Shown piece by piece: positions 33,828 to 45,029 of a DNA stretch of 64,000 bases (the stretch's first letter is position 1; each line of letters begins with the position of its first letter). Made by a program: the position numbers and the translations under genes. The stretch is from Atherix ibis. Lineage: Eukaryota; Arthropoda; Insecta; Diptera; Athericidae. Location of the stretch: positions 33,699,000-33,762,999 of the forward strand of contig OY282607.1 of the NCBI GenBank assembly GCA_958298945.1, given 5' to 3'. The notes under the pieces are model-generated. The model made no database searches. It saw only the letters and a list, made by a program, of their open reading frames with translations, and had not been told where the DNA came from.

Positions 33828-34735
33828 CGAGGGTTGCATGATTAATACCTGGCCTTGATAAGAAAAACACATATGTATGTGTAAAATTCATTTTATTTTT
33901 GAATTTCCTTTTTTTTTAGCTCGATACACTTTACCCAATATGTATATACATATACTGCTGTATAATACCATTCTGTTATTGTTTTCCCTTTTTGAACATA
34001 GTCGACGAATAGTAGCCATAACTTTTTCTGGTGATAGAACCGTTTTTGTCTTTTTTAGTGTGCGTTTGCTAGTAAAAATCCATTATTTTAAATGAACTTT
34101 GTTTTCTGGTGTATACTGGTCAATCCATGTTTCATCAGCAGATATGCGTAGTGTAAAAATTCAAATTTACGCTTAGAAATATCTAAACACTGCATTAAAA
34201 TGGTTACACTAACTCGTTTTTGGTCAGGTGTTAGCAAACGCGATACCAATTTTGCCGAGAGCTTTTTTATTCCCAAAATGTCATGTAAGATTTTGCCCAC
34301 ATGTTCTTGTCATGTGTCAGATCTCTCGAGGGTCTTTTAAAACAATAGCGTGGATTGATTGGTAACTCAATTTAAACGACCTAAACGTTTTTCATCAAAA
34401 ATTTTTGTACGGCAAAGTTTAAATTCTGCTGTATAATATGTTATAATCGATGACGAAGGTGTAGAGTCGCCATAAACATGCCTGACTTGCGCTTTTATTT
34501 GATCATTTTTTTAAAACAAATATTATATCACTGCTCAATATTAGAATTTCTCTACTGTTGTTAAATCACAAAAGTTGTTTTCTTTAAATGGCTGCCACTC
34601 GCAAACTAACAAATGCTACTGCTTGAGTATCAGAGAGGATTCTTGTGCAAGTTTATATTTACGAAAAATAAAGTTGTTTTAATAGTAGCAGCACTATTTC
34701 ACGCCGAGGATTAGGTATTAATCATACAAACCTCT
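33828..34735 (-). mobile_element. Internally deleted mariner with TIRs and TA duplication
   Basis: The left end is TA/CGAGGGTTGCATGATTAATA; the right end, reversed, is AGAGGTTTGTATGATTAATA, so the terminal repeats pair over at least 20 bp with about three mismatches. TA flanks both ends (33826-33827, 34736-34737). The minus strand encodes HDILGIKKLSAKLVSRLL, then TPDQKRV...CLDISKR, the region just before the first catalytic Asp of a mariner transposase. A frame change then gives pieces of ADETWIDQYTPENK. Length is 908 bp against roughly 1.3 kb for a full mariner; both ends of the gene are lost. Confidence 0.8.
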
Positions 34736-35854
34736 TATATGTATAAAAGCTATTAAATTACTTACCTAGCATTATAAAAGTGTGTTAAAATTTAAACGCA
34801 AGCTCTTGTAATATATTTTTAATGAAAGAATTTGCCTAAAAATGTATATTCTCATATTAAGAAAAGAGCATTTCAAAGTAATATAAATTTAATCAACATT
34901 ATTATTTTCTTTTGATTATAAAAATTGACCTAATAATGCAGTTTGTTAGTATAGCCTACTTATAATTTATTATTCTGAACAGTTGAAAACTTTAAATAAG
35001 ACAACTTTTCAAGTAATTTTATTACTCGAATTTGGTATTTTCTGTAGAGAAATTTTCAGAGAAAGATTTCTCTCTATAATCATAAAAATTTAAATAAATT
35101 TTGAAAATGTATTTAAATGTGTCCTAGCTGAATTTTTAAATGGTTATATTAAAAGCTTTAATAATTATTTTTAATTGGAATATATTCTTTGAAAAATAAA
35201 TAATAAAAAAATATTTCTTGCTCACTTGAATTTTGTAAATCAATTTAAGAAAAGATTTAAAAATGAATAAAATCCTCGTATTCATTTTCTTAATCATCTA
35301 ATATATTTTTAAATGATTATAAAATCTTCTGAAAATGAAAAGACAATAAGTTTTTTTTTACAAAATTATTTATTTAACAAAAAAAAAAGTTTAATATGTT
35401 AAACATTTCGAAATAAACACTTTTAGTTTCTGTGTTTAGAAAATTTTTTTTAGTTTCTATTTTTATCATGGAGTATAATAGAAAATTAATTATTCATTTT
35501 ATACTCTGGAGAGAGAGAGATTTTTATGTAAAAATAGAAAAATTATGTAAATTTCCAATAATTCCGCATTAGAATTTACTCTGGAATGATGTCTTCTTTT
35601 TTTCATACAAAATACTCTTAAAAGAGAATTCAATTTTCCTAAGAGTATACTCAATTTTCTTGCATATAAACTCAGTTAAATTTGAATATATTAAATTTAG
35701 CAGTTCAGATGATATCAACAAATTTGATAAAAAGATTTGTTGATGGTAAAAGACATAATGTTGCATTTTCCTACGAATACATACAAGTAGTTTGCAAATT
35801 TCAGTTATAGAAAACGATACGACGAGTGCAAAAATTTTATACAACTATTACTAA
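34736..35854. other. AT-rich stretch
   Basis: No gene recognised. A GAGAGAGAGAGA microsatellite is at about 35509-35520. Confidence 0.5.
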
Positions 35855-36683
35855 TGAATAGAAAGTAATTTCAAAGATGCTATGAAGATTACATTTTACT
35901 ACCAACAATAAAAGAGTGATTTTTTTAGAAACTATCAGTTAATTATAACTATCTATTTTTTTAAGGTATCTTATTAGCATATATTGTAGATATACTAAAA
36001 CATTTACATTTCACACATTTTTAAATTTAAATTTAAATTTTTACGGATATTTGAAGGGTGGTTTTTTTCAAATTTGGTAACACTTTTTATAGCGATAGCC
36101 AATTTGACAACTAACACCTAATTTGAAGGAAGTTTGGTGTACCATTTTGTCATGAATGAATGGACTTACATCGGCATAACGCTTGCAAATTGTGCAAACT
36201 TATTTCGAGTTTATTTTACGGTCGAAATAATCGTCCATCCCAGCATGTAATTTGAAAAACCATGGATCGGTTTTATACCACGCATACTCTAATTGGTAAT
36301 ACGCATCCGCAAAGACATCGTACAGTATTCACTGAAGTAGCTGTACCGACTGTGTCCATCTACTTTATGGAAGATTTTGTGGAAAGGTCTTGGTTAACGA
36401 GCTTACAAAAGTCTTGCGTGTCGTAACATACATTCAGTGAATATGAACTCATTTTTACCACAAACTTTTGGTCAGCGATGGGGGTAATTTTGGTATAAAT
36501 GAATAAAATTGCAGCATTTGGAGTGAAGAAAATCAACAAGCCATTATTCAGACGCTGTTAAATCCACAAAAAGTCACTGTTTGTTATGATTTATGTACTG
36601 GTGGAATCATCGGTCCATATTTGTTTAAAAATGATGCCGGCCAGAAGATTACAGTCAATGGAGCACGCTATAGAACCTGCTAT
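35855..36683 (+). pseudogene. Tc1/mariner-superfamily transposase pseudogene, copy 2 (3'-truncated)
   Basis: It parallels copy 1 at 30455-31740 nearly base for base in many stretches (TATCTTATTAGCATATATTG, ATGAATGAATGGACTTACAT, GCATTTGGAGTGAAGAAAAT, GCCGGCCAGAAG). It differs by small deletions and a 50-bp gain near 35895-35940. Homology stops at the CACGCTATAGA motif (36664), well before the second and third Asp blocks, exactly where a 20-bp inverted repeat begins. Confidence 0.7.
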
Positions 36684-36809
36684 AAAAAACAATACAAGGC
36701 GTTACAGAAAGGAAATTAGAGAATGGCATCCTCTTCATAAAGCTTGTACGCTAATCTCTTTCAGCTTAGTTCATTGACGACTATACCTCATAGCAGGTTC
36801 TATAGCGTG
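36664..36809. repeat. Perfect 20-bp inverted repeat enclosing 106 bp
   Basis: Arms are CACGCTATAGAACCTGCTAT at 36664-36683 and its exact reverse complement at 36790-36809. The left arm is the broken end of the transposase copy. Confidence 0.92.
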
Positions 36810-36813
36810 TATA

Positions 36814-36873
36814 TAATCGGTGGTTTAATAACTCGAACGAGTGAGGGTTTTTCTGAGGTTTAACCACCGATTA
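36814..36873. repeat. Hairpin-forming inverted repeat
   Basis: TAATCGGTGGTT (36814-36825) is complementary to AACCACCGATTA (36862-36873). The loop contains a smaller palindrome ACTCGAACGAGT (36831-36842). Confidence 0.85.
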
Positions 36874-36911
36874 ACATCGAGACTGATAAGTATTGAGTTA
36901 AATTTTATTCG

Positions 36912-37287
36912 TTCTACTTTTCTAGGATGAACTGTCAACAAAGTCTCTTATAAAGAAGTCATTGAAGGACTCATCAAAGGGTTTTCTGGGTCAGATCTGC
37001 CCCACGCCATCTTCATCAACGACAATTACAGTAGTTCCGTAGACGCCTATTCACTTAATCAAAGTGCCAGTAAGTTTGTCATCCCCAAGATCAAAAATTG
37101 TTTGAAAGTATGCTGTTATCTTGGTACTGTCGATAACATCTGAGGGAGTGTAATCGAGGAACTGAATGCGATTCCAGATGAATCGGTTCCAGATGACAGT
37201 GCTATGAGCGGTAGCATTGCTAAAAGTCTTTATCTCGAATCTGCTAATGTGTTGCTGCCCAAGGGCCAGCTTTCAAAAGGATAACAT
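36912..37287 (+). pseudogene. Unidentified coding-like segment with one stop
   Basis: After a TGA, one frame reads TVNKVSYKEVIEGLIKGFSG, then SDLPHAIFINDNYSSSVDAY and KFVIPKIKNCLKVCCYLGTV to a single TGA (37141-37143). It continues in the same frame GSVIEELNAIPDESVPDDSA, then SGSIAKSLYLESANVLLPKG to TAA. About 125 codons with balanced base use, clearly unlike the A/T-rich flanks, so it probably derives from a protein gene. I do not recognise the family. A captured gene fragment, an endogenous viral element or part of a large DNA transposon are all possible. It follows two palindromes and a dead transposase. Confidence 0.4.
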
Positions 37288-37830
37288 TGATGTATAAAAA
37301 TAAAATAAAACTACAGCCAAAAAATCAATCGCATTATTTTCTGTCATACCTCGTAAGTGGTACTACAGATTTTTAGTAGAGCTAGCAATAAGTTCTTCTA
37401 AAAAACAGGACTATATCTAGGGTCGCATCTATGGCAACTAAATATCTTCTTAATCAATGGCGCGACAACCGGGAGTCTGGCCTAGGCCTGCCAAACAGCT
37501 GAAAGAAAGAATTCCAAATTTTCCCGCTTTGCACCGCAGGGTTTCAATTCGATACTGCAAGCATGTTTTTGGCGGCCTGACTATTACTTATGGGACAATA
37601 AATTTAGCCAATGTAGACTTTCTGGGCAGGATATTCCTCATTCGTACAGATTAAATGTTCAACCCACCACAGTGTATTGATCTTAATTTTATCCACAACC
37701 AGACGGTCGCGGTAACGCTCTAGAATAGAGGCTCCGCAATCGTCTAGGTGACAAAAATTATTAGAAGGCCCTACTCTCTAAGTTCTCTAAGAATACGTAA
37801 GAACTGGCAAGACTAGTTATTTGTACAGCA
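37288..37830. other. Mixed block, higher GC at 37440-37800, unassigned
   Basis: It starts with an AAAATAAAATAAAAC run, possibly a retroposition tail of the preceding segment. A 65-codon plus frame (37457-37654) is Arg/Pro-rich at its start. Its opening words (GGCGCGACAACCGGGA) loosely resemble the reversed sequence near 62880-62900, so an old non-LTR fragment is the most likely explanation. Confidence 0.3.
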
Positions 37831-37988
37831 GTAACGTTAATGCTATGGTTAGAATTTTGAAGCGAAAATTTCTACCGACTGAAGTAGGATCTGTCCTCGG
37901 ATTTCTTTTTTCATGTTTTTGTCATCTAAATATTTTATGAAACTAATAGTTTGCTGAGTAAATAATTTTTTATATATGGTCTTAGTAT

Positions 37989-38037
37989 AAATGGTCTTGA
38001 GGTCAAGGTCATTTATTTCTTGACCTCAAGGCCATTT
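37989..38037. repeat. Near-perfect 19-bp hairpin
   Basis: AAATGGTCTTGAGGTCAAG (37989-38007) pairs with CTTGACCTCAAGGCCATTT (38019-38037), 18 of 19 matched, with an 11-bp loop. Confidence 0.93.
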
Positions 38038-40364
38038 ATTCCAAGACCTTTTGGTTTGTATGTACACACAAATTACAATCTGAACATTTAATAACCTCGA
38101 TTAGCGAAAACTTTGCATAGCGTAAGGTGTATATGCACTTAGAAGCATGTGAGGGTCTAATAACATAGAATTACATAACCATGCTATTGATACATGCATT
38201 TAACGAAATTTCTTTCTTTTCATCTAAGCTGCGACACAACAACAGTTTCTAATGCCTTTTCAGATATTTAACTTCATTTATAAAAATATATAAATTGTGC
38301 GTCTACATTTAATTTATAAAGAATTCAAAATAAAATCTTTCTATTTTGATAACGCCCCAGGATAATAGCTTTTACATAATTTTCTCAGATAACACCATGA
38401 TAATTTTATATTTGGTAGATTCTGATTTGGTAATGCCTCTGATTCGAATAGAAATTTCATTTTAAGCTAAAAATAAATATATTGATTTATGTAAAACCCG
38501 ATCATACTATATTTTTCGTTTTCGTTTTCGTTTTGGAAAGCATAGTATGAGTGCTTTTTGTTGTAACTAACTCAATCCGTGTGTATTCGAATAGTACTAT
38601 AGGCCTTAATACGATAAAATCGACCTTCATTTGCCGTAAACTCAATTTTTCACTGCCCAAATTCATATTATACAGGTCATTTCTTGCGGAAAACTTAAAA
38701 AAATTTTATTACAAAAAACCGTGTTTATTTTTTTTTAGGTGAACATACTTTTAGCATCCATATTTTATGATTTTTTTTTCGATAATGAATTAAATGAAGC
38801 GTCAATGAAATCCAGGTGGAAAAAAATTGATGGATGAATATTGAAATGGATACACATACATGTAAAGTTTGCCATGAATGTATTGGACGGTATAAAAACA
38901 ATCATTGGTTCAGATAATTTCGAATATAATCCAGATACTAAATTTCTATTATTACTGTCACAGCTGTACCATTTTGCCAATGATGATATTAAATTATACA
39001 CTTCAGCAAATACACCTTTTCAGGTTTATAATTTTAGTTATATTGAATTTATCTATAGAGTGTAGACAAATGAAATCACCTACTTTATTATTACAGTTTT
39101 TATTTATATCTTTAATATTTTGTATTACTTAAAAATGAAGTGGTACTTAATTTATCTTCAGATTTTGAATAAAAATCTTAATTGGTTCAATTACAATTAT
39201 GCTTTTGACTATAATTATTTGTGTCTTAGAATATTATAAATATATTTAATTATACTCAATAGAAAAAAATTACAGTATATAAATTCGGCCAGGTGATTGT
39301 TAGTATTCATTCCATAGAATAAAATATAAGCATTACATTGCCTTTTGGAATAGGATTAACCATTTTGTAAACCGACATGACACTATGCTACGAAAATGTT
39401 ATTCATTTTAATTTTTGTTCTCCAAATTTCAGGTTTTCTCTCCATTGTCATATCAACAGGGATTTATTTTTATGTTTGAGGTTTCTTAAAAAAAAAATTA
39501 AATAAAAATATTGCGCAATGGCCACGTTCTGTGCGAGCAAGGACAAAGTAGAAGAGTAGCCTACCTTTTTTATGGCTGTTCTTTCAACAAAAACAACTTA
39601 TATAATTACAAACGAATGTGATTAGGGTCAATCTGTCACACCAATATGATGTATTCTTAGTCTTGTTATTTTAAAATAAATACTCATATAACTAAGCTTT
39701 AATTTTTCATTGTACAATAGTATTAAAAGAATGTGAAAAGCTACTGTAAATTGAATAATGCGTTGATATTTTTGTTAATATAGTGTAGGTCATTTCAACA
39801 AGACCATTTTAGTTTTTTTCCAAATATTTTTTAAAAGTTTATTTTTTGTTAAACAAACAAATAATAATATTATTATTTGGATAGTTAATTATTTTTTATT
39901 TGGATAGTTTATTATTTTATAATATTTCTTTAAGATATTTTCTTTACAATTCATAAATTTCACGGATTTTTAATGGAATAACTGTTTTACTAACTCTTAT
40001 GCTACGATTGATTTTTTAACACTGATTACACTGTTCCAACAATGGACGGATTATTCCATCAGCCCGAACTTTTTCGATTAAAGCATCGAACTCTCGAACA
40101 GCGGACACTATGTCGATTAAATGTTCGAGGTCTTGAACAGCGTTTCAGCAGTAATAATAAATGAGCTCGATCAAAAGGTCGTCCGATCAGAATTTCTTCA
40201 AGTTACTATTTTTTTCTTCATAATTTTTTCAATACATTAGATAATCAAAGAAAAGGTTAAAAAAATCATTGGACAAAAATAAAAGAAAATAATAAATAGA
40301 ATTAAAGTATGAACCAACGAAAAGCAAGTGCAGCAATTGGGGCAGCGATAATGCAAACCTACAC
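38038..40364. other. AT-rich stretch
   Basis: No convincing gene. Opposed frames at 38765-39132 on both strands are shadows of one another and lack any domain. A slightly GC-richer patch at 40030-40200 is unassigned. Confidence 0.45.
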
Positions 40365-40430
40365 GTGGCATAGGGTCGCCAAATGGCCTCTTTTCTAAGA
40401 GACCTTATCTAAAATCAAACAAACAATTCT
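40365..40430 (+). mobile_element. Non-LTR 3' tail, plus orientation
   Basis: GGGTCGCCAAATGGCCTC and AGAGACCTTATCT followed by ATCAAACAAACAA match the tail at 13863-13945 in the opposite orientation. Confidence 0.5.
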
Positions 40431-40723
40431 TATATAATACACACATACAAAATTACAAATGCAAAATGTCAAAACTGTGAAATATTCTTTCTCGAACATA
40501 TGCAGCCCGAATGAAAATTCTTATTGTTCGAGGTCGTTGCCCAAAATGATCATGCGTCTATCATTCGTGCAAATCTTCCTATTTCGTCGAATATGAACCG
40601 CTTGTGCCAGAAAAAAAGGACAATTTTTCCTAATATTCTAGCATTTATCTATGGTATATTCGTAGCATTAATATTATTTCAGTCAATTTTTCAATAGTTT
40701 GTGGAGAAATTTTAATAAGCCTT

Positions 40724-40990
40724 TCAGTATAATTTATTCCATATATATGTACAGTCGATGAGAAAAAACTCTGTCAGAAAATCCTGATCCGATAACAATG
40801 CTGAGCTCAGGCAAGTTGTGTGCTTTGAGTCATCATCTTGGCGAAAGATACATTCATTTTCAAATATCCTTGATTTAGTATGAAAAGGTGTATCTCGAAT
40901 GAAAAATAAACGCATTTCCAACAACTTTCAAATTTCAGCTCATCACTGTAAGCAACCATTTTTAAAATGCTGGTTCCAACCCCTTATTTA
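40724..40990 (-). pseudogene. Tc1-like transposase fragment (tentative)
   Basis: The minus frame contains ECIFRQDDDSKHTTCLSSAL, resembling the second catalytic block FQQDNDPKHT of Tc1-type transposases. Upstream RLFFIRDTPFHTKSRIFENE is not clearly placed. No further conserved block follows. Confidence 0.4.
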
Positions 40991-41486
40991 TATTTGGTGG
41001 ACAAAATCAAGGTTTCCTCACTGCTGCTCGCATCATTAGACCAGCCTCTCTCAACCGGCGTTTTATAGAGTTTACGCCATTAACCTACTGATCCTTTTAT
41101 TTATAATTATTCTCTAATTAGCTTCTCTAATTATTCTTATCTGTCCCAAAAATTATTTATTCTAAATAAATCCTGTTTCAGCTCTCTTGTGCAAAAGAAA
41201 CCAAGTTGCAGACTTCTTTATTTCAAGTCTACGAGCAATTTGACTTAAGGTATATCTTTTATGTAGTAGATAAAATATTTAGGATTTTATTTTCAAAGTA
41301 ATTAACGTGATTTATTTCAAAACTGAATTAATCATTTTTAATTTTACTGATAGTATTTTCTTCTTCGAACATAACTTATTGAAAAATACGTTTTAGTAAA
41401 AAATACAGATAATAATTAAACTACAAAGATACTATAAGAAAATTAGCAATAGAGGAGGATGATGTTGACCCCTCTATAAATAAAAT
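40991..41486. other. AT-rich stretch left of a mariner
   Basis: A patch at 41160-41250 could continue the Tc1-like fragment; otherwise nothing is recognised. Confidence 0.4.
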
Positions 41487-42645
41487 ACGAGGGTCATTTA
41501 ATAAGTCCTTGGAAATCCGAGAAATTGCGCTCGTAGTGTCGGTAAAGATTTTTTTTGTAAGTAGCATTATTGACAGGAAAGCTGTCAAAATTTCAGCTCG
41601 ATCCATAGCGTAGGTCAATTTCTATCGTCGATTAAAGTTAACGACATTTATTTGTGCATAACAATGAAAAAAAGCGAGTTTAGGGCTGTCATCAAACATC
41701 TCCATTTGAAAGGCTTAAGCCCGAAAGAAATCAAAGCCGAGTTGGATGCAGTTCATGGCACATCTGCACCTGTGTTTGCGACGGTTTACAATTGGGTGAA
41801 TGAATTTAAACGTGGCCGTTCATCCACAAAAGATGAACATCGTTCAGGACGCCCAGTTGAGGTGTCTACTCCTGAAATCATCGACAAAATCCACGATCTG
41901 ATTTTGAACGATCGGCGAATTAAAGTGCGCGAATTAGTTGAGGCCACGGGCATATCACAATTTTGCATGAAAAATTGTCTGTGAAAAAAATTTCGGCAAG
42001 ATGGGTGCCGCGTTTGCTCTCAGAGGAGAATAAGCGCAATCGTGCAGTGGACTCTGAGGCTATGTTGCCACTCTTTCATCGTAATCCTGCCGAATTCCTT
42101 CGTCGATATGTCACTGTGAACGAAACCTGGATACACTATAACACTCCAGAAACGAAGAGACAGTCATCACAGTGGATTTTCAAGGGTGGACGGGCTCCGA
42201 AGAAGGCAAAAACTGTGCCATCGGCCGGCAAGGTGATGGCCACGGTCTTTTGGGATTTGCAGGGCATCATTTTGATCGACTACTTGGGAAAAGGAAAAAC
42301 AATCACAGGAGCGTATTACGCGTCGATATTGCAACGGTTGAGCGAGGAAATCAAAGAGAAACGCCCCCATCTGAAGAAGAAAAAAATCCTCTTGTATCAG
42401 GACAATGCACGTGTGCACACCTGCGCTGTTTCCATGGCCAAAATTGTGGAATTGAGAATGGAATTGTTGCAGCATCCCGCTTATTCACCAGATTTGGCCC
42501 CGAGTGACTAATTTCTTTTCCCCAATCTGAAGAAATGGCTTGGCGGACGACGGTTCACTTCCAACGAAAACGTCATTGCTCAAACGGATGAGTATTTTGC
42601 AGAACTTCCGAAATCCTATTTTTTGGACTTATTGAACGACCCTCG
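41487..42645 (+). mobile_element. Mariner (DD34D) element with TIRs and TA target duplication
   Basis: The ends are TA/CGAGGGTCATTTAATAAGTCC on the left and, reversed, CGAGGGTCGTTCAATAAGTCC on the right, 19 of 21 matched, with TA at 41485-41486 and 42646-42647. The 1159-bp unit encodes one transposase broken into two frames (41664-41984 and 41963-42511). Cut-and-paste transposition would act at TA sites. The good TIR match indicates relatively recent insertion, but the gene is dead. Confidence 0.93.
41664..42645 (+). pseudogene. Mariner transposase with frameshift, stop and catalytic change
   Basis: Frame 1 begins MKKSEFRAVIKHLHLKGLSP and runs through the helix-turn-helix to VREVEAT-like VRELVEATGISQF. 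A frameshift near 41965-41985 moves to LSVKKISARWVPRLL. Then VTVNETWIHYNTPETK has Asn (42119-42121) at the first catalytic Asp. YQDNARVHT has the second Asp and YSPDLAPSD the third, with 34 residues between. TAA (42509-42511) replaces the Tyr after PSD; beyond it FLFPNLKKWLGGRRFTSNEN continues to AELPKSYFLDLLNDP, where coding runs straight into the 3' TIR, so the normal C-terminal end is missing. Confidence 0.9.
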
Positions 42646-42829
42646 TATAGCACAAGAAAAGTAGATAGTTGGACTTTCCAAAAATAGAATAACTATTATT
42701 GTTCTTCGAATTTGTTAAATCAAGAATTTTTAAGTCTCAGTTTGGCAGAAGAGACATAAAGGATTTTATGAAAATAGGCAGTGCATTTTTGATTGATTTA
42801 TTTTTGCTTAGTCTAGAAATCAAATCTTA
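42646..42829. other. Short AT-rich flank of the mariner
   Basis: Nothing recognised. Confidence 0.5.
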
Positions 42830-43140
42830 ATATATGAGGCAGGGGTCATATAGTAGGACCACAATCGTGAGGTTATTTGGCGACTGCATTGCTTGCTTAA
42901 AATATGTGCCATAGTGAGCAGAACGCTTACTGCTTTTAGGAGTTTGGGCGTGTATAGCTTATAAAAAGAAAGTTATGCTTCTTATTATTTTGAGCTTTTT
43001 TCATGTCCAGAATTTTGTTACGGATGTTTAGTAGACTGGATTTTGGTAGGTATCCAGTGAGACGCTATAAAGTTATCGCTGTTTGTGCAGTCTAAAAGGT
43101 GCATTTTCCATAAGTCCCTCATGTCCCCGCACACAATTCA
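42830..43140 (-). mobile_element. Non-LTR tail and 3'-UTR-like fragment
   Basis: GAGGCAGGGGTCATATAGTA and GTGAGGTTATTTGGCGACTG correspond to the 13876-13945 tail. Downstream TCCAGAATTTTGTTACGGAT then GTTTAGTAGACTGGATT also occurs, diverged, at 45320-45360 and 14590-14630. Confidence 0.5.
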
Positions 43141-45029
43141 ACTCAACACTCCTCAAACCTTATTTAATACAGAATCGTTCAATGGGCGAACGGATAGCTT
43201 CAAGGGCTGCTTGGCTATAAGTAAATATGACACTATTACAGGGGTTTGAAAAGCTCACAAGAACCCATAGTTATTACGTAAGAAAAACCCCACAATGAAG
43301 ATTACGGATTTGGTTCCCGTTGATTTAAATAACTGCGTAAGAAAGTATCATTGAGGACGATTAAATTTTTATAAATATTTGAAAAAATAATCAATAAAAT
43401 ATATTATTAAAAAAAAACAATTCAGAAATTATAAAAGGTATAAAATCATCAAGTTTAGTAGAAATTGATTATTTGTCCTCGTATAATTTACCAAAACATC
43501 TAACAGCACTTTTCATTGTTTTTTAGTTATCTTCTAAAGGGCACTTTTACCAAAAAATAAATAATTTAATTATTTTTTGGAATATTAATCATTCTAAGTG
43601 AAGTGTTCAATTTAAATTAATCATTATTCACTTTCAGAAAAAACACGAGGAAAATTTCTTTAAGACATTTTAATTTGAAGTTATTTTTACACCTGCTTCA
43701 AATATTTAACTTGCCTTGTTTTGATGAAATATTTAAATATTTGTATACTTGTACATATATATTTTTATGACCGCATTATTAATTTGACTATAGCGTAAAA
43801 TAATTAGGTACACAAGATTGCCATTTAAATTATGTATACGAGTACATATAATAGTATGAATATTAGTAATTAATCAAAAATTTCCCGATGTTTGTGGTAA
43901 ATTTCGTTTTCTTTTTATTGCATCACTTTCTGAAATTATCAAGTTTCCTCGAAAAATGTCTATTCTAGATTATTTAACGTGACAGATGTATATTTATGTG
44001 TAATTTTTCTTTTTAAAATATGTAACAAGTTGCTTGATTTCCTATTCCGTTGGGCGTGTTTTTTCCAATGATATTCAATGAAGGCTATAGAAAAGTTACG
44101 CGCCAACTGTAGGGAGTGATAGTCAGTGAAAAAGAAAAATTTCCTAATCAAATTTATATATGTATATATGTGCAAAGCCTTTTATAATATAAACTTTATC
44201 GCATAGGTATGTCCTGTCTGATAAGAAAATGAATGTACGTATTTTAAAGATAAAGCCCACGACATGCACGAGTATGAATAGGAAATATTTTCTGTGAAAG
44301 TTGCCAGGATCTCATGGGAACGCACATGTATAAAAAATAGTACCTTAAGAAGAATTGTACGTAAGCTGCCATTTTAAGAATGAGGGTGCACGTATGCCGA
44401 TCAAGTTGAAATTACTATTCAAATGAAGATGGAAAGGTGGAAAAGTCGTTGGATATTTTTCATACCAGAACTCCATAGTCGATTGCGTTTGTTCTTTTGT
44501 TATTTCGAAACTTATACTTTCGTCGGGCGCACGATTCATGTGTATTCGTTTTTACTAACTAGTATCCTGATTACCTCTTTTGAAGGCGTTTTGAAAAACC
44601 AACTATTTAAATATACAAAAACGAAAGTCATACTTACACTCGTCTATTATTAAAATTACTAAAGAACGATACATTTTCCAAAACAATAATACTCGTACTT
44701 ATAAATGTAAATGGTGCCAGAAATTGCAGAGCTAATGTGGGAAAAGAAAACGCAAACGCAAACAATCAAAGTTTAAGATATTTCGATAAGTTTAAATATC
44801 AAATATGTCTACCTTATAATATTGGATTTTATAATGTGAATATTATTCTTATTACATATTGTATTTGAAAGTTAGTAGAGTCGATATTATGTACGCTTTT
44901 ATTATAAAATGAAACAAAGTTTTTTGCTTAAATGTACGTACATCTTTGTTAGAAAAGTTCTATGTAAGATTTGCAAATATGAAAACTTCTGTTTCAATGC
45001 ATTTCTTCTTTTTTTTACTACTTTTTCAG
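43141..45029. other. AT-rich stretch
   Basis: No gene recognised. Opposed frames at 44345-44653 lack domains. Scattered TATATG microsatellite-like runs. Confidence 0.5.

Noticed and set aside
38765..39132. Opposed open frames on both strands
   Set aside because: They mirror each other in A/T-rich DNA, with no domain, start or splice context.
42167..42507. Overlapping 102- and 111-codon frames inside the mariner
   Set aside because: Shadows of the transposase frame, which carries the catalytic motifs.
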